From Corythucha ciliata (lineage: Eukaryota; Arthropoda; Insecta; Hemiptera; Tingidae), in contig CM075941.1 of NCBI GenBank assembly GCA_038030265.1, positions 24,366,001 through 24,430,000 of the forward strand: a stretch of 64,000 nt of DNA. The letters are read 5' to 3'. The notes below the pieces were generated by a model. The model saw only the letters and a program-made list of their open reading frames with translations, was not told the DNA's origin and did no database searches. A program made the position numbers and the translations under genes. Every line of letters starts with the position of its first letter. The stretch's first letter is position 1. Below, piece after piece: positions 54,458-64,000 of the stretch.

Positions 54458-56786
54458 ATGGCCTCTTCTAGCAGTGGTAAGTTAATAAATATCCGTCGAA
54501 ATAATTTTTTTAAACTAATCTTAGAGGTGGTATTTAATTAATATCGTAAGTAGTTAAAATTCATGTAAAATCAAATCTTCTGGAATCTAGAACTTGAAGG
54601 GAACGGTCGAGAATGATCAACCCAAGGTTCAGACGTATCCTGTACCTTCTCCACATTACAAAAAAAATTATTCCATCGTCAACATTTGTCAAGTTTTCGA
54701 GTAATGATGTTTTTCCTTCACAGAAACCCCTTACGTCGTTGTCTACGAAGAGCTGTTTGACGCACTCAGGTCCAAGGGAATTAACTGCAAGGAGGCATGT
54801 ACCATATTAATGACTTATATATTCGATAAGTACCCTCTCCTGGATTATTCTGACAAAGAAAAAAATGAGTTGGCCGTAAAGTGTGGCAATTTTGTCAAAA
54901 GGCTTCGACTATTATGGAAGGAGTGCCATAGTAGTTCCACGGTCTTCAGAGAAAAGAAAAGATCATGGCTCAATAATCAGCTGATTGTTCGGCTTTCTTC
55001 GTCTAATACAGCAGGAAGACATACCAAACAATTTGAGCTATGTAGTCGAACCACTCGGAAAAGGAGGATAAAAGATGTCGCCGACCAGCATTCATTACAG
55101 GAGCTGGGGTATGCTACTGAGACGAAGCTTAGAAGATGTGGGAGTAAGGACGCAGCTAACCTTGTTAAAAAAGTCATCTCCTCACCAAAAACGGCCACAG
55201 TAATTAAAAAAAGTTACGAGAAGGCCTTAGTAGGAGAATCGTCTCAGATGATGTTCACTCCCGAGGAAGCGTTGTCATTGATCATATCATCTCAGTTAAC
55301 TAAATTCCAATATTTACTCATAAGAAGCAGTGCAATAAATAAAAATGTGAAATTGTATCCCTCGTATCATGAAATCCTGCGAGCCAGGAAGTCATGCTAT
55401 CCTCCGGACATACAAGTTAATGCTGTTTCTGCCAGTATACGACTCCAAAGTAACATTGATCATACCTTGAAACGGTTTTTCATGATTCCATCAAACAAAA
55501 AAATTTTCGCCTTCTTAAAAGAAAACAATGTCAATGATTTGGAATACGTAGTCAAATGGGGCTGTGATGGATGTGGAGGACTATCGCGGTATAAACAGGA
55601 AGGAGAGGTTGATGATTCCAGCATTCTTGCGTCATCATTTGTGCCTCTTCTGTTGCGTACGGCTAGTGAAGAGGAAGACGATGAGACAATTCTATGGCAA
55701 AACCCACGCACCTCTTCCCCCAGATTTTGCCGACCCATTAGAATAAGATTTGTTAAAGAAAATACCGAGGAAATACTGAGGGAAATTTCAGATACTGAGA
55801 GTCAGATATCGGAATTAGTTCCAACTGAGATTAATGTACATGGAAAAACGGTGAAAATAAAAACGAAATTCCTCCTAACAATGGTGGACGGAAAAGTTTG
55901 TAACGCGCTAGCGTCAAATGCATGCACCCAAAAATGCTACATTTGCGGAGCTACGCCGAAAACTATAAATCAATTGCAAACCCGAAAAATAAATGAAGAA
56001 AGTTTGTTGTGGGGACTCTCACCTCTTCACGCTCATATAAGATTCATGGAATGTGTCCTGCACATTTCCTATCGGCTGGATGTTCCGAAATGGATGGCAC
56101 GACTGACGGATGAAGAGAAACAAATCATCGCTATGAAGAAGGAGAAGGTGATTGCAGATTTTAGAAACCAAACAGGCCTGCTCATCGACACTCCTAAGCA
56201 AGGGGGAGGCAACACAAATGATGGGAATACGGCTAGACGATTTTTTGCCGATCCTTCTACCAGCTCTCAAATTACTGGAGTTGATGAAACTCTAATTAGA
56301 CGATTTGGGGTCGTATTGAGAACCCTCGCTTGTGGACAACCAGTGAAAATTCCGGCATTTTCCAAATATACAGCAGACACTGCCAATTTGTATGTAAGCC
56401 TGTACAACTGGTACCCAATGCCGGTCACTGTACACAAAATTCTTGTGCACGGTGCCACCGTCATTGAAAAGCACATGCTCCCAATCGGCCAGATGTCAGA
56501 AGATGCTGTAGAAATCCAGCACAAATTTTTCAAGAAATTCCGAGAATTTAATTCTAGAAAGATGTCGAAAACGGCAACTAACACGGACGTTCTCCACAAC
56601 CTGCTTATACAAACAGACCCACTCATAACTAGCATGAGACACCTTCCTCCCGCTAATGGCAAAAATAAACTGCCGAAAGCAGTAAAAAACCTCTTGGATA
56701 TGGAAGACTTGGGAGATGATGAAACGGACGAAAGCGAAGACGAGCGACTTCGGCATAAGCGAATTAGAAATATAAGAATTCATTAA
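54458..56786 (+). CDS. Transib transposase (RAG1-like), intact, two exons
   Basis: The inferred start is ATG 54458 (context CACAATGG). A six-codon first exon (MASSSS plus one base) ends at 54476 before GTAAGT; exon 2 begins at 54724 after CTTCACAG and runs to 56786. The phases fit and the joined protein has 693 residues. Key residues in this numbering: D288 in WGCDGCGG, D395 in MVDGK, E603 in SEDAVEI, the C-x2-C pair in CYICGA, and H-x4-H in VHKILVH. These correspond in order and spacing to RAG1 D600, D708, E962 and its C727/C730/H937/H942 zinc site. The N-terminal part aligns with Transib-1, which supports the upstream exon. The first in-frame ATG of exon 2 (54810) would truncate that conserved stretch. 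The C-terminus is an acidic then basic tail (DDETDESEDERLRHKR). The protein would excise the element by hairpin-forming cleavage at the CACAGTG ends and reinsert it at GC-rich sites. Confidence 0.93.
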
Positions 56787-56849
56787 TTTTACATTTGGAA
56801 GATTATAGATTACTTATTTTTTATTCTGGAAGAAATTTTATCATTAGTT

Positions 56850-56943
56850 GTACTATTTTCTGTGATTTTACTATTTTCTGTGATTTGTACTATTTTCTGT
56901 GATTTGTACTATTTTCTGTGATTTGTACTATTTTCTGTGATTC
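56850..56943 (+). repeat. Five tandem 18-19-bp units in Transib-2 3' region
   Basis: GTACTATTTTCTGTGATTT is repeated five times between the transposase stop and the right TIR, the second unit lacking its G. Confidence 0.95.
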
Positions 56944-57205
56944 TCACTTAGTTTTCAAAAGTAATATGACACTTTTTCCAATATTGAAAGTATTTTATTT
57001 TATTTGTTTGTTCATTTTCCAAAGAAAAAATAAATTCCGTTCCTTAGTACATTTTCTTGTTATTTATTATGACTTTTTCATCGCAGTATCACATTTACCA
57101 CTTACGACACCTCAATTCTGACTACACCATCGTGTTCAGCGTTCAAAAACATATAAGAAAGCATGGTCATATCCACAAAATATAATGGAATGAGCGCGGT
57201 ATAAG

Positions 57206-57241
57206 TTGTGGTCACCTAGATTTGAGATCTGAACCACTGTG
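57206..57241 (-). repeat. Right TIR of Transib-2
   Basis: Complement of the left TIR with one mismatch at position 15 (T instead of A when read inward). Confidence 0.95.
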
Positions 57242-57849
57242 CTCCGGTTGCTTAACCGTCCGCAGACGTTGGTCCTGTGCGGGGCGATCAAAGAGCGGCG
57301 GGTCGACTTCTTGGATAGGAACGAGGGAAGAAGGGGGGGTAGTGAGTGGTGTTTGGTGAGTGGTGTGTGGTGAGAGGTGAGAAGCCGACGCGCTCGACTC
57401 GCTTTGTAGAAGGGTGGATGACGAGGGTGAGTGGTGAGCGGCCTTTTCGCTCCAAGAAGCCTCGGACTTACTCAAAAGAAAAAACACACAATTCGCGACT
57501 AACACCCCACGAGTCACTCCCTGCCCTTGAGCGAACGAAACTTTCGGGTTTAATTGGCTTTACTCAAATGGGAAATACGGAAAGTTGAGGACTTACACGT
57601 ACAAGAGATTCTACACTGCCAAAATCAAACAAGAAGACGTTTCCAAACTTTACACTTTGGGTCACTTTGAATGCCTCTCTCCGCGAAAAACCCGAGCTTT
57701 TATATCTTGGGATTTTCCCACATCAGTGGAACTTTCCTCCTCCCACCCGCCGTTGCCAGGGTTACCTTTACTTAAACAGCTTCATGTCTCATTCGATTTA
57801 TTATTATTACCTTTTCAATTTCTGCCTCTGAAGCCAAAACAAAACAACA
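57242..57849. other. Gene-free flank with GTGAGTGGTG-rich patch
   Basis: No gene was recognised. Positions about 57340-57440 contain irregular repeats of GTGAGTGGTG and GTGAGAGGTG. Confidence 0.45.
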
Positions 57850-58215
57850 ACAAAAAAAAAATCGCTCCGGCAGCTTGCGGTCGGAAAGAGTGCATTTCAA
57901 TCCGTATACGGATACCCTAAGCCGACCCAGAAGTAATAATTTTGATACCATAATTTGTTTCATTAAGCCCAACTTCTTCCATTATTTTCACCACCCTCTC
58001 TTCAAAAATGTCGAAAAGTTTCGGTAGTTTTCCAAGGGCTTTGTTATATAAAATTTTTGTGTCGTATTTTATAATACCTAAACGTGTGAATTTAAGCGAT
58101 TTTTTGAAATTTCATCCCCCATTTCACCCTCCCCCATCAAATTTTTCGATAAATTTCAATGGAACCCAGGGCTTTCGTTAAATTAAATATTGAGCCGAAT
58201 TTTAGAGCGCTAAGA
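57850..58215. repeat. Dispersed repeat, copy 2 (inverted relative to 1-380)
   Basis: Reverse complement of the repeat at the start of the window, including the CGCTCCGGCAGC block and the TTTAAGCGATTTTTTGAAAT region. The two copies stand about 57 kb apart. Confidence 0.8.
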
Positions 58216-58261
58216 TGAACTAGTGAAGTTCAACGCTATTTTTACACTTCCACACCGGAAG

Positions 58262-58840
58262 GACCACCCCCACCACCTTGACTTTTTCGAAAAATTAAAA
58301 TGGGAATCAAAGGCTACTCTAACATGGAGTATACGTACCGAGTCTAATGCTTCTAGAATCAACTGGTGATTTATAGTGATTTTTTGACATTTCAACCCCT
58401 ATTCCCCCCCTCCACTTCGACCGATTTGGCCCAAATGCAATACCGACGGAGGTCTTATGAGTACTGATTTTTGTGCCAAAGCGCGTTCCGCTAAATGGAT
58501 TTCTTCGAGAGTTATCTTGCTAACAAGACCACCCGCTTACTTCCACTCCGGGGGCAACACCCCCTCCCCTTCGACTTTTTCAAAAAATTAAAATGGGAAT
58601 CAAAGGCTACTCTAACATGGAGTATACGTACTGAATATGATGCTTCTACGTAGAATCAACTGGTGATTTATAGTGATTTTTTGACCATTTCAACCCCTGT
58701 TTGGGGCCCCCCCCCCCCTCCACATCGACCGATTTGGCCCAAATGCAACACCGACCGGGGTCTTATGACTACTGATTTTTCTGCCAAAGCGCGTTCCGCT
58801 AAATTGATTTCTTCGAGAGTTATCGTGCTAACAAGAAAAC
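58262..58840 (+). repeat. Tandem duplication, ~300-bp period
   Basis: Copy 1 (about 58265-58532) and copy 2 (about 58568-58838) share long blocks such as AAAATGGGAATCAAAGGCTA, CAACTGGTGATTTATAGTG and AAAGCGCGTTCCGCTAAAT. They differ in C-run length and a few substitutions. Confidence 0.88.
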
Positions 58841-58990
58841 GGCCATAATATATATATATATACGAATCCTGGAGACCACTGAATTCGTGTTCTAGAGGTT
58901 CTGAAACGTGAAAAAAACATGACATGACACATGTTTGCCACCATCACGACGAGTCCAATAGTGCATTTTTCAGAATGAAATGCACTAAAA
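58841..58990. repeat. Dispersed repeat, copy 2 (empty site of MITE 38456-38720)
   Basis: Starts with an AT microsatellite (58848-58861) and matches the flanks of the MITE at 38400-38815, but with GTTCTAGAGG uninterrupted. Confidence 0.85.
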
Positions 58991-59724
58991 GAAAGGAGCA
59001 GGGCCAACTACGCTATAGGCCTATAACTCAAAAACTATCCATCCGATTAAACTTTGACGGACCTCATGTGAAAGCTCGTTAAATGTCTAAAGTTTTGTTT
59101 GGCGTTTTTCTAAAAACCCGATACGTGGCAATAAAATGCAGTGAGAAATCCGAAAAACGAATAATTTTCAATTACTCCTTTCTTCGGCCGAACGTTTTTG
59201 CCCATAACTTTCGATGAAAATTGCCTAAAAGTGGATACACCGACCAGCTTGGTCCACAAATGTTTTAACCCAACATTTCACCAGTACTATAGGTAGCGTC
59301 ATAGATCACAGCACTCAACTGAGAGTTGAACTATTTTTTTTTCGACATTTTGCCAAAAGCGGCTAAATATGATCATTAAAAAAATTACGATACCGGTGAA
59401 ATGGCTGGGTGAATTGTGACAAAAGAAAAAATGATTCGACGCAGAATTATAGATCGACAAGTTTCTTATGGTAATGTATAATGTAATGTATAATCTACCA
59501 TATCGACCGGAAGAAATGGTAGATTCAGTTAAATTTCTAAACACATGGCCCTCAGGGTCCATTAGAAACTTGTCAATCTATAGATGCTCTTCAAAAAAGA
59601 ACAGGGTACAATTTTCTGTAGAATTTGTCATTGAGGAGTTCCAAGCAAAATACAATCGATAAAGCTGCTCGATTATTCAATTATTTGTATCCTGGTGTTA
59701 TTTGATGTTTTAAGTTTGTGTGGA
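58991..59724. other. Gene-free stretch
   Basis: No gene was recognised. ATAGATCGACAAGTTTCT near 59449 and AGAAACTTGTCAATCTAT near 59563 form an imperfect inverted pair, so a small foldback element of about 135 bp (59449-59580) may be present. Confidence 0.45.
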
Positions 59725-60440
59725 TACTTCCATGTTCCCGTTTTTTGTTCACAACACGCCTTTCACACGAAACAATTCCGTCACAGGTGATTAATAAGCA
59801 AAATTCACCCTCAAAATTAATTCTTTTGCCCTGGCCTGTCCTGAAGTTCTGTTCTCATAAAAATGTCAAAGTTCCAAAATTGGCTGGACAGAGCTCCATT
59901 TCTCCCAATATTCATCCCTTGTCAACGATTGATGCAATAATAATACACTCAAATTCTAACGTCGTGACGAATAACAAATTTTGTAGCCCAATAGTTCTCT
60001 CTAACGTATTTATCAATTTGAAATATTTTACAGGACCAATGAATAAAATAATGGACAAAATTTGATCAGTAAGGCACTCCCTAAAACTCAAAATAATCAA
60101 AGAGAAACTTACTTCCGAATTCATCCTCGTCAATTTTTTAAAAAAAAATAATTTAAAAAATAACCAAATTGAATTTCGGGAAAAATGACCAGTTCAACGA
60201 TGGGGAATTTTGTTGTGGTCATTTTAACCCATCTGAAGAGGAAATCGGACTAAAATCTTGGGAGGAGATAGATTTGGGGGAAAAAAAGCTGAAACGCATT
60301 CCAACCCGTCGCAACTGTGCCGCTCAACAAATCTTATTCAAATTTTAGCAACCTAGATGACGATTTTGAACGATCGATCATCAAATTGTACAATATTCTC
60401 TTGGAATATTTTAAGGATCCAACCATTTTTACAGAATTTT
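59725..60440 (-). repeat. Dispersed 0.7 kb repeat, copy 2
   Basis: Inverted copy of 34370-35110. Landmarks are TACTTCCATGTTCCCG (59726), AGAACAAATTTTGT-region similarity and GAACGATCGATCATCAAATT (60369). Confidence 0.75.
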
Positions 60441-61295
60441 TATTTTTCTAGATTTGACAGAACTATTGAGTGCCCCTTGGCTAATTTGATACCAATTTGG
60501 TATCAATCATTTGAATCAGAAGAAAGAAGTAGCATTACAGGGGCGCGAAGTTTTCCCCTCCGTCGTGCTGTGACAGGCAACTTTCTATCGACCCCTCGAT
60601 TCTCATCACAACTTGGTTTGCATCACATTTTGCACGCATTGCTCTGTTCATCTAAGCACATAACTAAATTCTCCTCCCACCCCCGATGTTATTTTACTTA
60701 CTACTGGTATAAATTACCACGCCACGTACGAGTATGTATTCCTGAACATTCGGTCATTCAGCCTGATAATAATGTGCTGATTAAAAAAGAAAATGCCCCT
60801 TCCTCTTTTGATCTTAACAAAATCTAGCTTGGTACGGTGACCCAACGATCCAAGTACTAAATCCCACCGGGATCGAACATGAAAAGTACTCAAAATTACT
60901 AGTACTCCCCCCCCCCCCCAGTAGCACCCAATTTGAGGGGGGATGGGCCCATGCGCGATTTTTCAAGAAAGTAGACCTCTCATTATTGGGAAAAGTTTCT
61001 TGATTAGAATTCCATTTATACAAATCAGAACCGTTGATAGCTGCAGTATCAAGGTCCCAAGGAAATACCCCAATGGCCGTCTTCTACTGTTTCTTTTGGT
61101 GGTCTGTTCCTTGGCCAATTCGTCTAAAAGGTGCAGGCACACATACGGCATTTGCCAAATACCGAACATTTGCCAAATACCGATTATTTGGCAATTGTGG
61201 AATGCCCTATGTTTGTCATGCAAAAGCACCCTGTCCACACATTGGGGATATCAACCCCCTAAACATGAAAGTGCGCGTCTGCGATTTTTAATACT
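60441..61295. other. Gene-free stretch with short repeats
   Basis: No reliable gene was seen. CATTTGCCAAATACCGA is duplicated near 61149-61185, followed by its partial complement ATTTGGCAA (61188), forming a small hairpin. A C-run lies at 60907-60919. Confidence 0.45.
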
Positions 61296-61610
61296 CGTCG
61301 AACATGGCGTAATAATTAATCAGAGTAATTAAATTTACGATCAAAATTCACCCATAAGGTGCACGATTGCAACTTGGCTTAAAATTCTGGGTTTTATGCC
61401 ACAAACACAGGAAAAATCGTCTGCGACCTGCAAGACACGGCGAACATGCCCAAATAATTAATTAAAGTAATTAATTTTACGACCAAAATTCACCCATGAG
61501 GTGCACGGCTGGAATTAGGCTTAAAATTTGCGTTTGGACGTTAATAACCCGGAAAAAATCGTCTGCGACCTGCAAGACGCGGCGAACATGGTGTAATTAT
61601 TAATTTAATT
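61296..61610 (+). repeat. 142-bp tandem repeat, about two copies
   Basis: The anchor GGCGAACATG (GTCGAACATG in the first) occurs at about 61298, 61440 and 61582, exactly 142 bp apart. Blocks such as AAATCGTCTGCGACCTGCAA and AAAATTCACCCAT repeat in each unit. It may be the edge of a satellite or a local duplication. Confidence 0.88.
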
Positions 61611-62056
61611 AATTAATTATTTACATAATCTAAATAATTGAAGAGGTGATTGATTAGGTTCGGAATTAATTAAATCAATTATAACAAAGAAAACTGTAAG
61701 AAGAGAATCAGTTACGCACCGAAATGCATTAGCTATTTTACCTCACACTGAGAAAAAGTATATAAAAAAACTTGAAGTTCCGAAGGCATAAGGGAGAAAT
61801 AAATAATTGAGACCAAAACGAGTTGTATCACTACAAGAAAAATCAGGAGTATAACGTTAAGACTTCGTAACGTAGGGGGAGAGAAATTTGTACTTTTTAT
61901 ATACATATATTTCGTTTCCCCCGCGGAGAACTAAAACTGGTTTTGGTCGTCTTTGTCTCTATATGACGAGTGTTATGGGTTATTATCTACTCAATTTCGT
62001 TGGTCTTGTTTCCCCCCAAACGATTAATTAATTACTGCTGAAATACCCTGCATGCA
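61611..62056. other. AT-rich gene-free stretch
   Basis: TTAATTAATT-type low-complexity sequence at 61595-61680; otherwise no feature was recognised. Confidence 0.4.
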
Positions 62057-62615
62057 TCATGCAATTTCAGATTGACTCACCAAACGATTGGCTAAATTTT
62101 TTTGAAAAAGGAATGAGTATTTGTGTAAATACTCATTCACTGAAATCGACCGAATTTCTTCCTCCCGGAATTCAAACGTCGTTCTCCAGGCGTTGATCAA
62201 CTCGTTATCTATTTCCTCTCCAACAAAGACCTCCAACAGTAGCCTGGAATCCTCAATGTTTTCGCCTGTGCTGTCTACATTCGCTGTTGAAAAGATGTAA
62301 AAGAAAGAGTTTAAATGAGTTCTAGGGCATATTTCATTTGATTTTAAATCCATACCATCACGAGTCGACGACGATTGTTGTACTACTGCTGATAACTTCC
62401 TAGATGTTGGGGGTCTCCTGCATTTGTGATGGTCGTTTTTCACCAATCTTATTATTTCTCTGCTTCTTCAGCAATCCCAATTCTTGAATTTCTTGTCGTA
62501 AATTCCTCAGGGCTGTGTATAGAAGGCCCCGCCGCTCACGACTGACTGAGGGGCTTGAATTCTTAAGTTCGTAACACTTACACGGCGTTCTCAATGTCTT
62601 AAAAATGTTTTTCAT
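62057..62615 (-). pseudogene. Unidentified spliced-looking gene fragment
   Basis: Minus-strand exon-like blocks. About 62615-62400 encodes a basic helical segment (RRGLLYTALRNLRQEIQELGLL). About 62290-62057 encodes an acidic segment ending INAWRTTFEFREEEIRSISVNEYLHKYSFLFQ. The second resembles a W-x2-T-F-x2-R pattern seen in uncharacterised multicopy insect proteins, but I cannot name the family. A TTATTTCCTCAG-type acceptor between blocks was not verified. It could be a host gene fragment or a transposon accessory protein. Confidence 0.3.
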
Positions 62616-63396
62616 AGCGTCTTACAATCTTTTTATATTCAAGCATTAAACTTTATCGGTTCATACTGCTCGTAAGTTCATAAATTGCAAATGAACAATA
62701 AAAATAAGGGTTGTCCCGGTATGCGTGCTTGACTTTTAGTGTTTTGATGCTTATGTCCCATAGCACGCCTAGAAAATTAACGTGACCTGGCTGTCTTTTC
62801 AGGGATGAGACCTCGAGATTTTGAAACTTGGCCGAAACATTTTCGAAACCAAGACCTTGACTGTTTTTCCGAATTACTGAGTCGGTAACTCTAAATTCGA
62901 GTGGATCTCGTATCTCGTGCTAACCTAAAATTGAAAACCCGAAAAGTTGAAGCATGAGAGTAAACTTATTGCGCTGTTGTATTAGTACCTACCAACTGAG
63001 ACCAGTCAGATATTTTTGTATGATAAAAAGAAAAATCAAAAAAAGTTGTAAAAGATGTTCTTAATGAACAGCAATAAGTCTTTTAAGTTTCAAAAATCAC
63101 ACAAGTAGGATAACAAAATAAAAAATAGGAACTGCAAATATCTATCACAGTTGACTAAAAATAAGAGGGTATAGGTAACGGCAATTAGCGTATGGAAACA
63201 GCTCAAAAGCGCATATAAATTAACGTAAAGAGTGACCAAAAATATTCATAAACATTAGGATGCGCCCGTCAATGGTATGTAACAAACATTTACATTTCAG
63301 ATTCGGTGTTTTTTTTTCGAACAATTTATCGCCAAATTTGCGAAAAACTCATGGTAACAGCTTGCAATATGATTATACTATTGACTAGTGACATGC
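62616..63396. other. Gene-free stretch
   Basis: No feature was recognised. Confidence 0.4.
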
Positions 63397-63682
63397 AAGG
63401 TGACTAAACTTTCTATAGGTGCCGCAGATCTTCGGCCATTACTGTCCTTCATCTACGTAACGAGCAGTCCCAACCGCCTTTGCGCTGGACCCAGTACATT
63501 ATTAATTGTTATTGGGTTGTGATTTTTGAGAAATCATAAACTTCAATTTCAAAATTAACTTGCTCTGCTGCTCTAATGTGAGCAATCGGGAGCAAAGGAC
63601 TGCTGGTTACGTCAGTCTCCACCCCTCCCGTCCGATGGACAGGGGGAAATCTGCGGCACCTATAGTAAAGTTTAGTCACCTT
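63397..63682. mobile_element. Small foldback MITE
   Basis: AAGGTGACTAAACTTT followed by CTATAGGTGCCGCAGAT at 63398-63432 is matched by its complement at about 63648-63682. The body is about 285 bp and has no coding capacity. GTGACATG stands outside both ends in opposite sense, possibly extending the TIR. Confidence 0.75.
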
Positions 63683-64000
63683 GAGTGACATGAGATCTTT
63701 TTTTTGTTAGATGAAATACCGACAGGTTAGATGTAGGCTTGTTTCAACGACCACTTTTGAATGACAGATATTTTATCCTCATCAGTGACACAATTTTCAT
63801 TATAACGTAAGTTTCTTTTCTTTTTCTCTTCAGTGAAAATGTCTTCTTCTGAATAGGACAACTTGTACAAAAATCCAAAAGGCTTCTCTTAAAATTTGGA
63901 CAACCAGAAAACATAAATTTAATAAACAACTCCCGAAAGGCCGTGTAGGAACAGAACTCTTTTTCTTTCAAGGTGAACCATACCATGACTTCCCCAAGTT
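63683..64000. other. Gene-free end of window
   Basis: A minus-strand frame at 63744-63986 shows no known domain. Nothing else was recognised. Confidence 0.35.

Larger units (their letters stand above)
54195..57241 (+). mobile_element. Transib transposon 2, apparently complete, TSD CTCCG
   Basis: The TIRs are 36 bp (54195-54230 and 57206-57241) with one mismatch, both starting CACAGTGGTTCAGA. Perfect CTCCG duplications flank the element (54190-54194 and 57242-57246). It is 3047 bp long, a normal size for an autonomous Transib. It contains one uninterrupted two-exon transposase gene in which all catalytic and zinc-ligand residues are present. By sequence it could be active. Confidence 0.95.

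Noticed and set aside
60357..60827. 156-codon plus-strand frame
   Set aside because: It starts inside a dispersed repeat and shows no recognisable domain or splice pattern; insufficient for a gene call.
60943..61332. Cysteine-rich overlapping frames near 61000-61300
   Set aside because: The apparent pattern comes from the duplicated TTTGCCAAATACCGA repeat in several frames.
1..64000. CRISPR arrays, bacterial promoters, operons, rRNA genes
   Set aside because: No regular spacer-repeat structure or ribosomal sequence is present, and the window is eukaryotic by its introns and element content.

Overview
This window looks like a repeat-dense stretch of an insect genome, most probably a hemipteran. 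It is AT-rich, has introns with GT..AG borders, and carries transposase families that are commonly multicopy in aphids, psyllids and whiteflies. I found no convincing ordinary host gene, no rRNA gene, no intact tRNA gene, no CRISPR array and no bacterial operon. Almost everything recognisable is a mobile element, and the best-preserved sequences are the youngest insertions. The species assignment is inference only.

Layout: 1-6300 holds a dispersed repeat, a BED zinc-finger exon and the catalytic exon of a hAT transposase, a fragment resembling DUF7869 proteins, and a small hAT MITE with its target-site duplication (TSD). 6300-11060 holds a 1.5 kb long-armed palindrome, three smaller inverted-repeat elements and a MULE fragment. 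12028-17965 is a degraded Transib transposon (RAG1 family), with other palindromic elements inserted in its intron. 18134-23654 holds a pogo-like fragment and an 838-bp TIR element split by a nearly complete two-ORF LINE. 24050-28612 holds two hAT remnants in opposite orientation and a MULE remnant. 29962-32778 is a TIR-bounded element carrying divergent Merlin-like and FLYWCH/MULE transposase pseudogenes. 33149-44115 is dominated by nested Tc1/mariner-type elements whose arms begin with CAGGGTG; one nest is at least four insertions deep and also contains a LINE fragment. 45134 to about 49005 is a recent Ty3/gypsy LTR element whose interior is mostly an uninterrupted antisense 420-residue ORF that may derive from a negative-strand RNA virus nucleoprotein. 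54195-57241 is a second Transib, with intact TIRs, a perfect 5-bp TSD and an uninterrupted two-exon transposase. 57850-64000 holds dispersed and tandem repeats, a small palindrome and one unidentified spliced-looking gene fragment.

The most notable content is the pair of Transib elements. Both begin with the V(D)J recombination heptamer CACAGTG and both have GC-rich 5-bp TSDs. The older one (12028-17965) also has nonamer-like AAAAACC blocks at 11-bp and 21-bp spacing. The younger one (54195-57241) retains the RAG1-type catalytic D, D, E and the zinc-site C..C and H..H residues. The second notable locus is the LTR element carrying virus-like coding sequence in antisense.
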